A stretch of DNA of 45,876 nt from a virus. Position 1 is the first letter of the stretch, and each line of letters opens with the position of its first letter. This document shows, in pieces, positions 39,706 to 45,876 of the stretch. The translations under genes were made by a program, and so were the position numbers. Below the pieces are notes generated by a model. That model searched no databases. It worked only from the letters and a program-made list of their open reading frames with translations, and had not been told where the DNA came from. The stretch is from positions 1-45,876 of IMG/VR virus record IMGVR_UViG_3300036768_001393; one strand, written 5' to 3'.

Positions 39706-40293
39706 TCATGCTACGCGCACCTCCCCGCCATCCACCCGGAGACGCAGGGCCGTCATGCACCCGGCCACCTCCGCGAAGATCGCCTGCTCCGCCATCGTGG
39801 CGAACATCGTCGCGAGGAGGGGGCAGTGGCCGGAGTCGGCGAGGGCCTTCATGGTCTCCACCTGGGCCTCCGGCGTGAGGTGCGAACCGGCCCACAGCCA
39901 CTCGACCACCGGGCGGAGCTCCCAGGCGCCGCTCACCTCCGGCGGGATCGCGGAAGCGGTGGTGAGCACCCGCGGCACCTCCACCGGCCGCGCCTGGGCG
40001 TCCCCGATGCCCTGCCGCACCGCCGGGCCGGGCGCCTGGCCGGAGCCCTCGTACGCCGCCCCCACGCGCTCCTGGTACGCCTGCCGCCCCCCAGGCTCCT
40101 CCACACGGAGGTCCGGCACAGAGCGGAGGCGGTCCGTGTCGAGGGCCGCGAGCACCTCCATGGCGTCCACGTAGGTGAGCCCCTGGATGATGAGGGAGCT
40201 CGGGTTCCCAGGCCCACCGGCCAGAAGCTCCACACGGAGCACACGCCCCAGCACGTTCGCCTTCCCACTGAATCCATCCACTTCCAGCATCAC
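39706..40293 (-). CDS. Hypothetical early protein
   Basis: 195 aa from GTG 40293 (AAGGAG, 9-nt spacing), or ATG 40290. Beta N-terminus (KANVLGRVLRVELLAGGPGN; SSLIIQGLTYVDAMEVLAAL) followed by a helical C-terminal half (VVEWLWAGSHLTPEAQVETM; LLATMFATMAEQAIFAEVAG). No family. Located between replication and packaging genes. Confidence 0.6.
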   Translation of the reverse strand: MMLEVDGFSGKANVLGRVLRVELLAGGPGNPSSLIIQGLTYVDAMEVLAALDTDRLRSVPDLRVEEPGGRQAYQERVGAAYEGSGQAPGPAVRQGIGDAQARPVEVPRVLTTASAIPPEVSGAWELRPVVEWLWAGSHLTPEAQVETMKALADSGHCPLLATMFATMAEQAIFAEVAGCMTALRLRVDGGEVRVA

Positions 40294-40299
40294 GTCACG

Positions 40300-40533
40300 T
40301 CACTCCTTAGCCGGAGGCTTGCCGCCACCCGTTCCGGGTTCCGCCAGGTGATCCGCCAGGTCAGCGGAGTCTACGGCGCGTGGGGGGTGCCCGCCTTCGG
40401 GCCCTGGAAGTGCGCGGTGGAGCCTCACCCCCTGCGCCGCGAGTTCGACGAAGAGGCGGTCGATGGACGATGGGGCCGAGGGGCCGCCGACGGCGCGTCG
40501 GTAGGCCTTGAGGTGTCGTTCCAGGAGAAGCAC
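40300..40533 (-). CDS. Small hypothetical protein, start uncertain
   Basis: 77 aa if GTG 40533 is used (LLLERHLKAYRRAVGGPSAP, then SIDRLFVELAAQGVRLHRAL). Farther upstream in the same frame the codons lose their G/C-ending pattern, so 40600-40690 is unlikely to be coding. No clear ribosome site at the chosen GTG. Confidence 0.5.
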   Translation of the reverse strand: MLLLERHLKAYRRAVGGPSAPSSIDRLFVELAAQGVRLHRALPGPEGGHPPRAVDSADLADHLAEPGTGGGKPPAKE

Positions 40534-40603
40534 GCGGGGGGCGGGAGAGTGGCGGTCGCGCGGAGGGGCGGGGGCAACGGCCGTGGTGCCAGGTCGAGCT
40601 GGA

Positions 40604-40630
40604 CGCACCTCTGCCAACGGTAGAGGTGCG
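40604..40630. promoter_or_regulatory. Strong intergenic hairpin with tandem repeats beside it
   Basis: CGCACCTCT (40604-40612) and AGAGGTGCG (40622-40630) form a perfect 9-bp stem, with inner GCC/GGT pairing. Right beside it, GGTGCGAACC and GGTGCAAACC are direct repeats (about 40626-40647). The 40534-40711 stretch has no convincing minus-strand gene. It may hold a regulatory site between this plus gene and the minus operon. Confidence 0.5.
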
Positions 40631-40711
40631 AACCGTGGTGCAAACCTAGCAAAGCGCCCATGCGGTGTCGATAGCGTGTCGTCAGGGATTCCGCTGCGGT
40701 GGCCGGTGGAA

Positions 40712-40873
40712 ATGCTCCGCGCCGCCGAGGCCGAGGAGCGGGGGCGTTCGACGCGCTCGTCGCCCTCGTGGGGGGATGGCGTGCGGTCAAACGTGGACAG
40801 GGCGGACGCGCTGCGGACCACGGTGCGGGCGTACCTCGCCGAGCTGGTCGCCGCCGTGTCGCCCCGGGCGTAG
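40712..40873 (+). CDS. Possible lone plus-strand small gene
   Basis: 53 aa from ATG 40712 (GTG 40706 is an alternative; GGTGG precedes it). Codons end in G or C almost throughout, and the C-terminus (ADALRTTVRAYLAELVAAVS) is a good amphipathic helix. It stops 2 bp before the stop of the converging gene 40876-41507. The antisense frame also has high G/C at third positions, so the call is tentative. It would be the only plus gene outside the early operon. Confidence 0.4.
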   Translation: MLRAAEAEERGRSTRSSPSWGDGVRSNVDRADALRTTVRAYLAELVAAVSPRA

Positions 40874-40875
40874 CC

Positions 40876-41507
40876 CTACCGCCGCGCCGACGGCGCGGTC
40901 GACTCCCACGCCACCACCGCCGCCTCCTCTGCCGCCGTGGCCCATGCGAGCTGGCCATCGGCGGAGTACGCCGCGGCCCACCGCTTCCACCGCTCCGCCG
41001 GGACAAACCGCTCGGCCACCCACGACGCCGCGAGGGCGAGGCGGAGGGGGCGGAGGTCGGCGGGGGCGCGAGCGGCGTCGAGGAGCTTGCGGAGGTCGTA
41101 GGACCGCGAGCGTACTGTGAAGCCTTCGGTCCCCCGGAGCCACACCAGCACGGCGAGAGGGAGCGCGGCCTCGAGGCCGCAGGCATCGATGCGCGCGAGG
41201 CGCTGGCCCGCGGGGTCGAAGGCCCGGCCGACGCCGCTCCGCCCCGAGAGTTGGAGGGTGAAGTCCTCGGGCCGGAGGGAGGACTGGACGCGGGGGCGCT
41301 CGTAGTCGATCGCCTTGGCGCCGACCGCGTCGAGGGCGAAGGTGCGCAGCTCGTAGACGGTGCAGCGGAGGCGGGTGACGGCGGAGTCCTCGGCGGGCGC
41401 GAGGGCGGGGCGCGGGGCGCGGGTGGCCGAGGGCTTCCCGGGGTCGTCGGGGCGACGTAGACGGCGGCGTGGGATGAGCGGTGGAGGGTCACTCAGGGGG
41501 TCTCCAT
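40876..41507 (-). CDS. Hypothetical early protein, apparent frameshift at codon 4
   Basis: ATG 41507 begins METP and meets a stop at once. The coding frame directly behind (SDPPPLIPRRRLRRPDDPGK) is open to 40876. One extra C in the C5 run (41496-41500) makes a protein of about 210 aa. Alternatively a CTG just after the run is used as start, with GGAG at good spacing. Main body is alpha/beta (VYELRTFALDAVGAKAIDYE; LRKLLDAARAPADLRPLRLA; WVAERFVPAERWKRWAAAYS). No family. Confidence 0.5.
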
Positions 41508-41643
41508 GTCGGGTTCTGCTCTCACCGAGAGCGCGTGGAGCGCACGGAAGCACGGAATTGGGCGGTGTGTCCACGCCGGGCCGAGCATGGGTGCCCACGG
41601 AGGGGCGGGGGCTGCGCCGCGGGTGGGTGCCGGTCGTCGCGCG
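41508..41643. other. Spacer between the RusA-like gene and the next gene
   Basis: 136 bp. Frames on the minus strand are open but with poor codon pattern. I see no gene, promoter or hairpin that I can support. Confidence 0.3.
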
Positions 41644-42171
41644 TCACGCACCCGAGCAGTCGCACGAGGGCGCCGCGGCGGTTCGGATCACGGCGCGGGC
41701 GCCGTAGCCCCCGCGCCGCTGGGAGACGCGCCACGCGACGGGTGCGGCGGGGCCGTCGTCGACGCCCAGGAACGCGGCCACCTCGTCGCGCAGGCCCTTG
41801 AGCGACGCGGCGAGGTTGTCGGTGTCGAGGAGCCGGGGGCCGCTGCGCTCGAGCGATACCTCCCACGCGGGGCCGGGCGGCGGGGTGGTGGTGCGGAGTG
41901 CGTCGCCGGCGATGCGGCGCTCGCGCGCGCGGCGCTTGCCTGTCTCGCGGCGGTGGCAGCGGCTGTTCGGGGTGCAGTCGAGGCGCAGGCCCGGCGCGTC
42001 GAGCGTGACCACGTCGCCGTCGCGGACGGCCGTCGCGGTCGCCAGGGTGCCGCGGCGCTGGGCGCGGGCGAAGTGCGGCACGAGGTGTGGGTTGCGCTTC
42101 AAGAGCTCCGCGCGCTGCGCGGGGGTGAGCGCTTCGAGCACGGTGGCGAGCGCGGTAGTGCGCGAGCTCAT
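41644..42171 (-). CDS. rusA: RusA-like Holliday-junction resolvase
   Basis: 175 aa from ATG 42171 (ATGA overlap with the helicase stop). The conserved RusA block is seen at residues 113-142 (RLLDTDNLAASLKGLRDEVA, then LGVDDG) with Asp116, Asp118 and Asp138/139 as likely metal ligands, then WRVSQRRGGYGARAVI. The N-terminal 60 residues and a Cys/His stretch (CTPNSRCHRRETGKRRARER) are extra. RusA-like enzymes cut four-way junctions that arise in replication and recombination, before packaging. Confidence 0.75.
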   Translation of the reverse strand: MSSRTTALATVLEALTPAQRAELLKRNPHLVPHFARAQRRGTLATATAVRDGDVVTLDAPGLRLDCTPNSRCHRRETGKRRARERRIAGDALRTTTPPPGPAWEVSLERSGPRLLDTDNLAASLKGLRDEVAAFLGVDDGPAAPVAWRVSQRRGGYGARAVIRTAAAPSCDCSGA

Positions 42172-43478
42172 TCGGCGTCGCCTCCAGGCGCGGACTCGCC
42201 CGTGAACTTCGTATACAACCGGTGGAACACCACGCGCTCGAAGCCGGTGGGCCCGCTCCGCTGCGCCGCGACGATGACCTCCGCGTCGCTCACCGGGGCC
42301 TCGTCGGTCGCGTCGTCGCTGTGGATGAAGATGACGGCGTTGGCGTCCTGCTCGATCGCCCCCGACTCGCGCAGGTGCGACAGGCGCGGCCGCTGGCCGT
42401 CCGCCGCGCGGTTGAGCTGCGAGAGGGCGAGCACCGGGCACCCGAGCTCCCCCGCCAGCGCTTTGGCCCCGCGCGAGAGCTGCGAGACCTCCTCCTCCCG
42501 CGTCCCGCCCTTGCGCCGCTCGGGCGCGGTCATCAGCTGGAGGTAGTCCAGCACGATGAGGCCGAGGTCGCCCTCGCGCGCCTTCACCCGCCGCGCGAGG
42601 GCGCGCACATCAGCCAGAGACGCCCCGGCCTTGTCGAGGACCTCGAGGCGCATCCGCTCGATGCGCCGGGTGGCGCCGATCACCCGGGCGTACTCGTCCT
42701 CCGTGAAGAGGCGGCGGCGCAACGTCGCCTGCCCGTCGACCTCGCCGAGGATTGCGAGGGCGCGCGCGGCCACCTCCCGCTTCGTCATCTCGCAGGACAC
42801 GAAGACCACGGGGCGCCCGCAGTCGCCCGCGACGTAGAGCGCCTGCTGCAGCGCGAGCGCGCTCTTGCCCTTCTTCGGGCGCGCCGCCAGCACGACGAGG
42901 TTCCCAGGGGCGAGGCGCCCGAAGCGGCGCAGGCCCGGCACGCACCACTCGACGCCCACCTCGAGGCCACCGTCCTCGAGCAAAAGCTCCGTGACAGCCG
43001 AGTCGAGCGAGGCCCCGGCCACCACCCGCGCCTCCCCCGCCTGGGACACCGCCGCGCGCGCGAGGTCGACGGCCTCGTCCACCGGACGCGCGAGGTCCAT
43101 GGCCAACCGCTTCGCCGCGTCGCAGGCGGCCACCACCGCGCGGCGCCGCGCGAGCTCGGCCACCGTCCGCACCGCGCTCGCGGCGGACACCGGCGTGAGG
43201 GGGAACCCGCAGCCGTCAAGAGCGTCCTGGCAGTTGGTGACCGCCTGCATGCCCCCGACCGCGTTCAGGACGTTGCGCTCGACGAGCGCGTCGCGGAGGT
43301 CGACGAGGTCGAGCTCCCCACGCCGCCGGATCGAAGCGACGAGCGCCCCGAACATCGCCGCGTGCGCGGGCACGCTAAAGTCATCCTCCGCGAGGCGCTC
43401 GGCGACGAGCTCCGCCTCCTCCGGGCGCAACTGCAACCACCCGATCACCATCCGCTCGGCCAGCTCGTCACTCAGCAT
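42168..43478 (-). CDS. dnaB: Replicative DNA helicase, DnaB family
   Basis: 436 aa. N-terminal helical domain (about 1-150) and RecA-type domain with Walker A RPKKGKSALAL (200-210), Walker B GLIVLDYLQLM (306-316), RGAKALAGELGCPVLALSQL, and the final DNA-loop block. All motifs of a hexameric replicative helicase are present. It overlaps the initiator gene by 11 bp, as in many phages that encode initiator and helicase side by side. Confidence 0.92.
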   Translation of the reverse strand: MLSDELAERMVIGWLQLRPEEAELVAERLAEDDFSVPAHAAMFGALVASIRRRGELDLVDLRDALVERNVLNAVGGMQAVTNCQDALDGCGFPLTPVSAASAVRTVAELARRRAVVAACDAAKRLAMDLARPVDEAVDLARAAVSQAGEARVVAGASLDSAVTELLLEDGGLEVGVEWCVPGLRRFGRLAPGNLVVLAARPKKGKSALALQQALYVAGDCGRPVVFVSCEMTKREVAARALAILGEVDGQATLRRRLFTEDEYARVIGATRRIERMRLEVLDKAGASLADVRALARRVKAREGDLGLIVLDYLQLMTAPERRKGGTREEEVSQLSRGAKALAGELGCPVLALSQLNRAADGQRPRLSHLRESGAIEQDANAVIFIHSDDATDEAPVSDAEVIVAAQRSGPTGFERVVFHRLYTKFTGESAPGGDAE

Positions 43479-44673
43479 GGGTGGCCTCCCTGGCCTTCGC
43501 CGCGGCGAGCGCGGCCTTCATCGACGCGGCCTGCGCGCGCTGCCGGTCGCGGGCCTCTGGGGTGGTGGGGTCTTCGAACTTCAAGGCGTCGACGGGTGGG
43601 GTGGCCGCCGGACGCGTCGCCCTCGCGCAGCGCTCGCACCCCTGCGCCTCGTCGTAGAGGGACAGGAGCGTCGACCAGGACCCGTCGCGCCCCCGCAAGT
43701 GCGACAGCGCGGGCTTCCAGCCGTCCTTGAGGTGCCCCGCGCGGACGTGGGCCGCGAGGCGCCGTACGCCAGGCAGCGACCAAGGGGGGGTGACGCCCGC
43801 GAGGGCCCGGTCGAGCTCCACCTCGATCGCCCCGGTGATGGACAGGCGCAGGCCAGCTCCGCGCAGCTCAGCGAGCACGTCCCCGGCGCCGACGACGCCC
43901 GCGGGGCGCTCGACGGTGGGGAGCCGCAGGGGCGCGGCGGAGGTTGACGCCGTGGGGTTGACGCTCGCGGTGTCAGGGTTGACGCCGTTCGCGGTGTCAG
44001 GGTTGACGCCGCGGGCGCGCGCGCCTTCCGTGCTTCTCTCTTCGTTCTTTTCAGAGAGGGGAGGTGCGGAGGGGAGAGGCGGGTTGACGCCGTGGTTGAC
44101 GCCGTTGGCGGCGTCAACCACGGGCAGGGTTGACACCGTGCCGGCTCCGGGTTGACGCCGGCCGAACCGCCCCCGGTTGACGCCGTGGGTGCGGCCCGCG
44201 AGGTCGAGCACCCACGACCGGTCGCGGCCCTCGCGCTCGAGGAACCGCTCGCCCGCGGCGGAGTCGAGCCACGCCACCCGCGCCGCGGTGGTGTCGATCC
44301 CCGCCTTGGACCACAGCGCGCCGAGGCGTTTGGCGACTGCGCGGTCGTCGGTGCGGCGCAGGGCCGGCGCGGGGACCGAGGGGACGCCAGCGTTCCGCGG
44401 GGCGGCGCCCACGGTCGAGGGCGAGCCGTCCGGGGCCAAGAGGACGAGCCGCCCGTCCTCGACGCCCACCACGCCCAGGTCGAGCAAGCGGTCGAGGTGT
44501 GCGCCGGCTCCGGCCGCGAGCGCGTCGAGGACGGGCGCAGCGTCCTCACCGCACCGCGCGACGCCGCCGTTCACCGCCAGCTCGTAGAGCGCGAGCCGGG
44601 CTTCGGCGGGCAGCGCGCGCACGCCGCCGTCGAGGGAGAGCCACAGGGGTACGCGGGCGAAGAGCTCGCTCAT
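43468..44673 (-). CDS. Replication initiator/helicase-loader-like protein with iterons in its gene
   Basis: 401 aa from ATG 44673. A winged-helix-like N-terminal domain (residues 1-80, PLWLSLDGGVRALPAEARLA; VLDALAAGAGAHLDRLLDLG) is followed by a low-complexity linker (about 160-245) with repeated GVNP/GVNH and a C-terminal domain (PPWSLPGVRRLAAHVRAGHL; CERCARAT). The linker is encoded by ten iterons. A lambda-O-like plan (N-terminal origin binding, linker carrying ori, C-terminal helicase contact) fits, but sequence kinship to O is not claimed. DnaB lies directly downstream. Confidence 0.65.
   Translation of the reverse strand: MSELFARVPLWLSLDGGVRALPAEARLALYELAVNGGVARCGEDAAPVLDALAAGAGAHLDRLLDLGVVGVEDGRLVLLAPDGSPSTVGAAPRNAGVPSVPAPALRRTDDRAVAKRLGALWSKAGIDTTAARVAWLDSAAGERFLEREGRDRSWVLDLAGRTHGVNRGRFGRRQPGAGTVSTLPVVDAANGVNHGVNPPLPSAPPLSEKNEERSTEGARARGVNPDTANGVNPDTASVNPTASTSAAPLRLPTVERPAGVVGAGDVLAELRGAGLRLSITGAIEVELDRALAGVTPPWSLPGVRRLAAHVRAGHLKDGWKPALSHLRGRDGSWSTLLSLYDEAQGCERCARATRPAATPPVDALKFEDPTTPEARDRQRAQAASMKAALAAAKAREATHAE
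43942..44185. repeat. Ten iterons GGTTGACGCCG, probable replication origin
   Basis: Copies at 43942-43952, 43956-43966 (9/11), 43977-43987, 44001-44011, 44082-44092, 44094-44104, 44109-44119 (inverted), 44128-44138 (10/11), 44150-44160 and 44175-44185. The other seven are perfect. Between copies 4 and 5 lies the only pyrimidine/T-rich patch (44025-44056), a possible unwinding element. The inverted copy encodes different residues (VVDAA) from the others (GVN), so the repeat is kept as DNA, not only as peptide. Iterons inside the initiator gene next to a helicase gene are typical of lambda-type origins. Confidence 0.7.
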
Positions 44674-44882
44674 CGGCCGCCCACGATCTCCTCGGAGAGC
44701 ACACAGCATGCCGCGAGGACGACGTCCATGGTGTCGGTGTCGACCGGCTCCCTGCGGGAGACCTGGCGCTGCGCGCGCAGGCGGAGGTTGAGCCGCGCCA
44801 GGGGGAGCCCCTCGGCGGCGCGCTGCAGGGCGTCGAGGCGCCTCCGGACGTCGTCGACGTGGAGCGCGAGTTCCGGGATCAT
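44670..44882 (-). CDS. Small helical hypothetical protein
   Basis: 70 aa from ATG 44882. One amphipathic helix (LALHVDDVRRRLDALQRAAE), then LPLARLNLRLRAQRQVSRRE and VDTDTMDVVLAACCVLSEEI. Overlaps by ATGA at both ends. Could help the initiator; no family. Confidence 0.6.
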   Translation of the reverse strand: MIPELALHVDDVRRRLDALQRAAEGLPLARLNLRLRAQRQVSRREPVDTDTMDVVLAACCVLSEEIVGGR

Positions 44883-45622
44883 CGCCAGCCTCCTGCCCGC
44901 GCGGCGAGGTGCCGGGCGAGCGCTACGACGCCCTGAGGCAGGTGCTCGACCCACGCGGGGGCCGTCGCCTCGTGCGCGAAGTCCCACGCCGCGAGCGCCA
45001 ACACCCACGGCGCGCAGGGGAGCTTCGGCGACGCGATCACCGCGCGCCAGAGGTCGAGCCAGGGGCCGGAGGCGGCCTGGCGACCGCGCGCGAGGTCCAC
45101 CTCCTCGAGGAGGTCGACGGGGTAGCGGACGTGCCCGCCACCCTCCGGCACGGCCCCGGCCCTGCGCACCCGGTAGAGCGTCGCGGTTGGGCAGGCGCCC
45201 GCCCGGCGCGCCCACTCGCACAGGCGAAGCGTGCGCCGGTCGCGCACGGTGAGGAGCGCCTCCACCGCGTCCTGCTCGACCACGAGCTTGCGGTAGTGGG
45301 CGCTCTTGCGCGGGTGCTGCCTTACTGGCGCCGCGGGATGCGGCCGCATCCCGCACTCGGCGAGGAGCCGATACAGGGTGTCATGACAGACACCCACCGC
45401 GCGGCACGCCGCGGCGACGGGCGTGCGCCCCTGCGACTGGGACGGGAGCCCGAGGTCACGCGCTCGCTGGTAGATGGCCGTCTCGGAGCGGCGGAGCTTC
45501 CGCGTGAGGGTGCGGGCGCCGTCCTCGCCCCAGCGGGCACGGAGGATCATGTCGTCGGCGGCGGTCCACCGACGCCAGGTGCGGCGCTGCCGGTGGCGGC
45601 GGGGGGGCGATCCGTCAGCCAC
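44879..45622 (-). CDS. Helix-turn-helix DNA-binding protein, several HTH units
   Basis: 247 aa from GTG 45622. Three consecutive HTH-like units: a Myb/SANT-like one (RRWTAADDMILRARWGEDGA), a HTH with AACRAVGVCHDTLYRLLAEC, and a MerR/excisionase-like one (CEWARRAGACPTATLYRVRR). C-terminal helices follow (PKLPCAPWVLALAAWDFAHE). A regulator or accessory replication factor is likely. Upstream frames beyond GTG 45622 are shadows of the preceding gene. Confidence 0.65.
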   Translation of the reverse strand: MADGSPPRRHRQRRTWRRWTAADDMILRARWGEDGARTLTRKLRRSETAIYQRARDLGLPSQSQGRTPVAAACRAVGVCHDTLYRLLAECGMRPHPAAPVRQHPRKSAHYRKLVVEQDAVEALLTVRDRRTLRLCEWARRAGACPTATLYRVRRAGAVPEGGGHVRYPVDLLEEVDLARGRQAASGPWLDLWRAVIASPKLPCAPWVLALAAWDFAHEATAPAWVEHLPQGVVALARHLAARAGGWR

Positions 45623-45876
45623 GGGCGTCCTCCCGCCCGACGAGCGCGTCGAGCTCGCGGGCGAAGCGCCCGAGCATGAGCCGGTGGAGGTTGAGGAGGC
45701 CGTAGCAGGTGGAGAGCGACGGGAGCCGACCGTCCGTGGCGCCCTCGGTGCCGAGGCTGTCCACCACGCGCTTGAGGAGCTCTTCCGTGGCGTCGAGGCG
45801 CTCCTGGACAGCTGCGGGGCGCGAGGCCGAAATGCCCCAGAAGACACAGGCGTCTGCGAAAGTGAGCGGCGACCCC
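45615..45876 (-). CDS. 3' part of a gene entering from the right edge
   Basis: An open frame from the edge to TGA 45617-45615, starting GSPLTFADACVFWGISASRP and ending LMLGRFARELDALVGREDAR. Helical with a coiled-coil look. It overlaps GTG 45622 by eight bases. If the window is circular, this is the end of the gene that begins at 382: joining with one extra G at the junction reads GLGWLEH-R-GSPLTFADAC in frame. Confidence 0.65.
   Translation of the reverse strand, partial: GSPLTFADACVFWGISASRPAAVQERLDATEELLKRVVDSLGTEGATDGRLPSLSTCYGLLNLHRLMLGRFARELDALVGREDARG

Noticed and set aside
43942-44185. CRISPR array
   Set aside because: Repeats are 11 bp with irregular 2-70 bp spacing and one is inverted; this is an iteron pattern.
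1-45876. Integrase, transposase or attachment site
   Set aside because: No tyrosine or serine recombinase motif and no tRNA-like att core were seen in any frame.

Overview
The window looks like one complete, or nearly complete, genome of a high-G+C tailed phage with a contractile tail (myovirus type). A sheath protein, tail tube, tape measure and gpV/gpJ-like baseplate proteins are all present. No integrase, tRNA, insertion sequence or CRISPR array was seen. The host is not named by the sequence. The G+C-rich codon use and a Cys-rich lipoprotein-like protein (6514-7077) recall Myxococcota, but that is only an inference.

Layout. A control region at about 650-820 fires in both directions. Two near-identical palindromic operators overlap two divergent promoters. 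Rightward (+) lies a short operon: a small protein, a frameshifted protein, a RecT-like annealing protein, a DUF5131 (Gp37/Gp68) protein and a small Cys protein. It ends at a hairpin near 3.63 kb. Leftward (-) runs almost everything else. It starts with an XRE regulator (379-648) and a gene that leaves the left edge. That gene appears to re-enter at the right edge (45615-45876), so the map is probably circular or circularly permuted. The leftward order is then: HTH protein, replication initiator with iterons inside its gene, DnaB-type helicase, RusA-like resolvase, unknown early proteins (38.3-41.5 kb), small and large terminase, portal, a run of small Cys/His proteins including a HIT protein and an HNH protein, Mu-F-like head protein, scaffold, major capsid protein, a ~480-nt structured non-coding stretch, connectors, sheath, tube, chaperones, tape measure, baseplate, tail proteins, lysis genes, and a convergent stop at 3.63 kb. 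Most neighbouring genes overlap by ATGA, GTGA or TGATG, so translation is probably coupled.

Three non-coding elements stand out: a highly structured RNA candidate between the capsid gene and the next head gene (25241-25725); ten copies of an 11-bp iteron inside the putative initiator gene (43942-44185), a lambda-O-like origin arrangement; and a 15/16 match to the bacterial parS (ParB-binding) site at 4495-4510, although no par genes are present.

About a dozen small genes are each broken by one base at a short homopolymer, while all long structural genes are intact. These may be residual sequencing errors, real decay, or in a few cases recoding. They are noted gene by gene.
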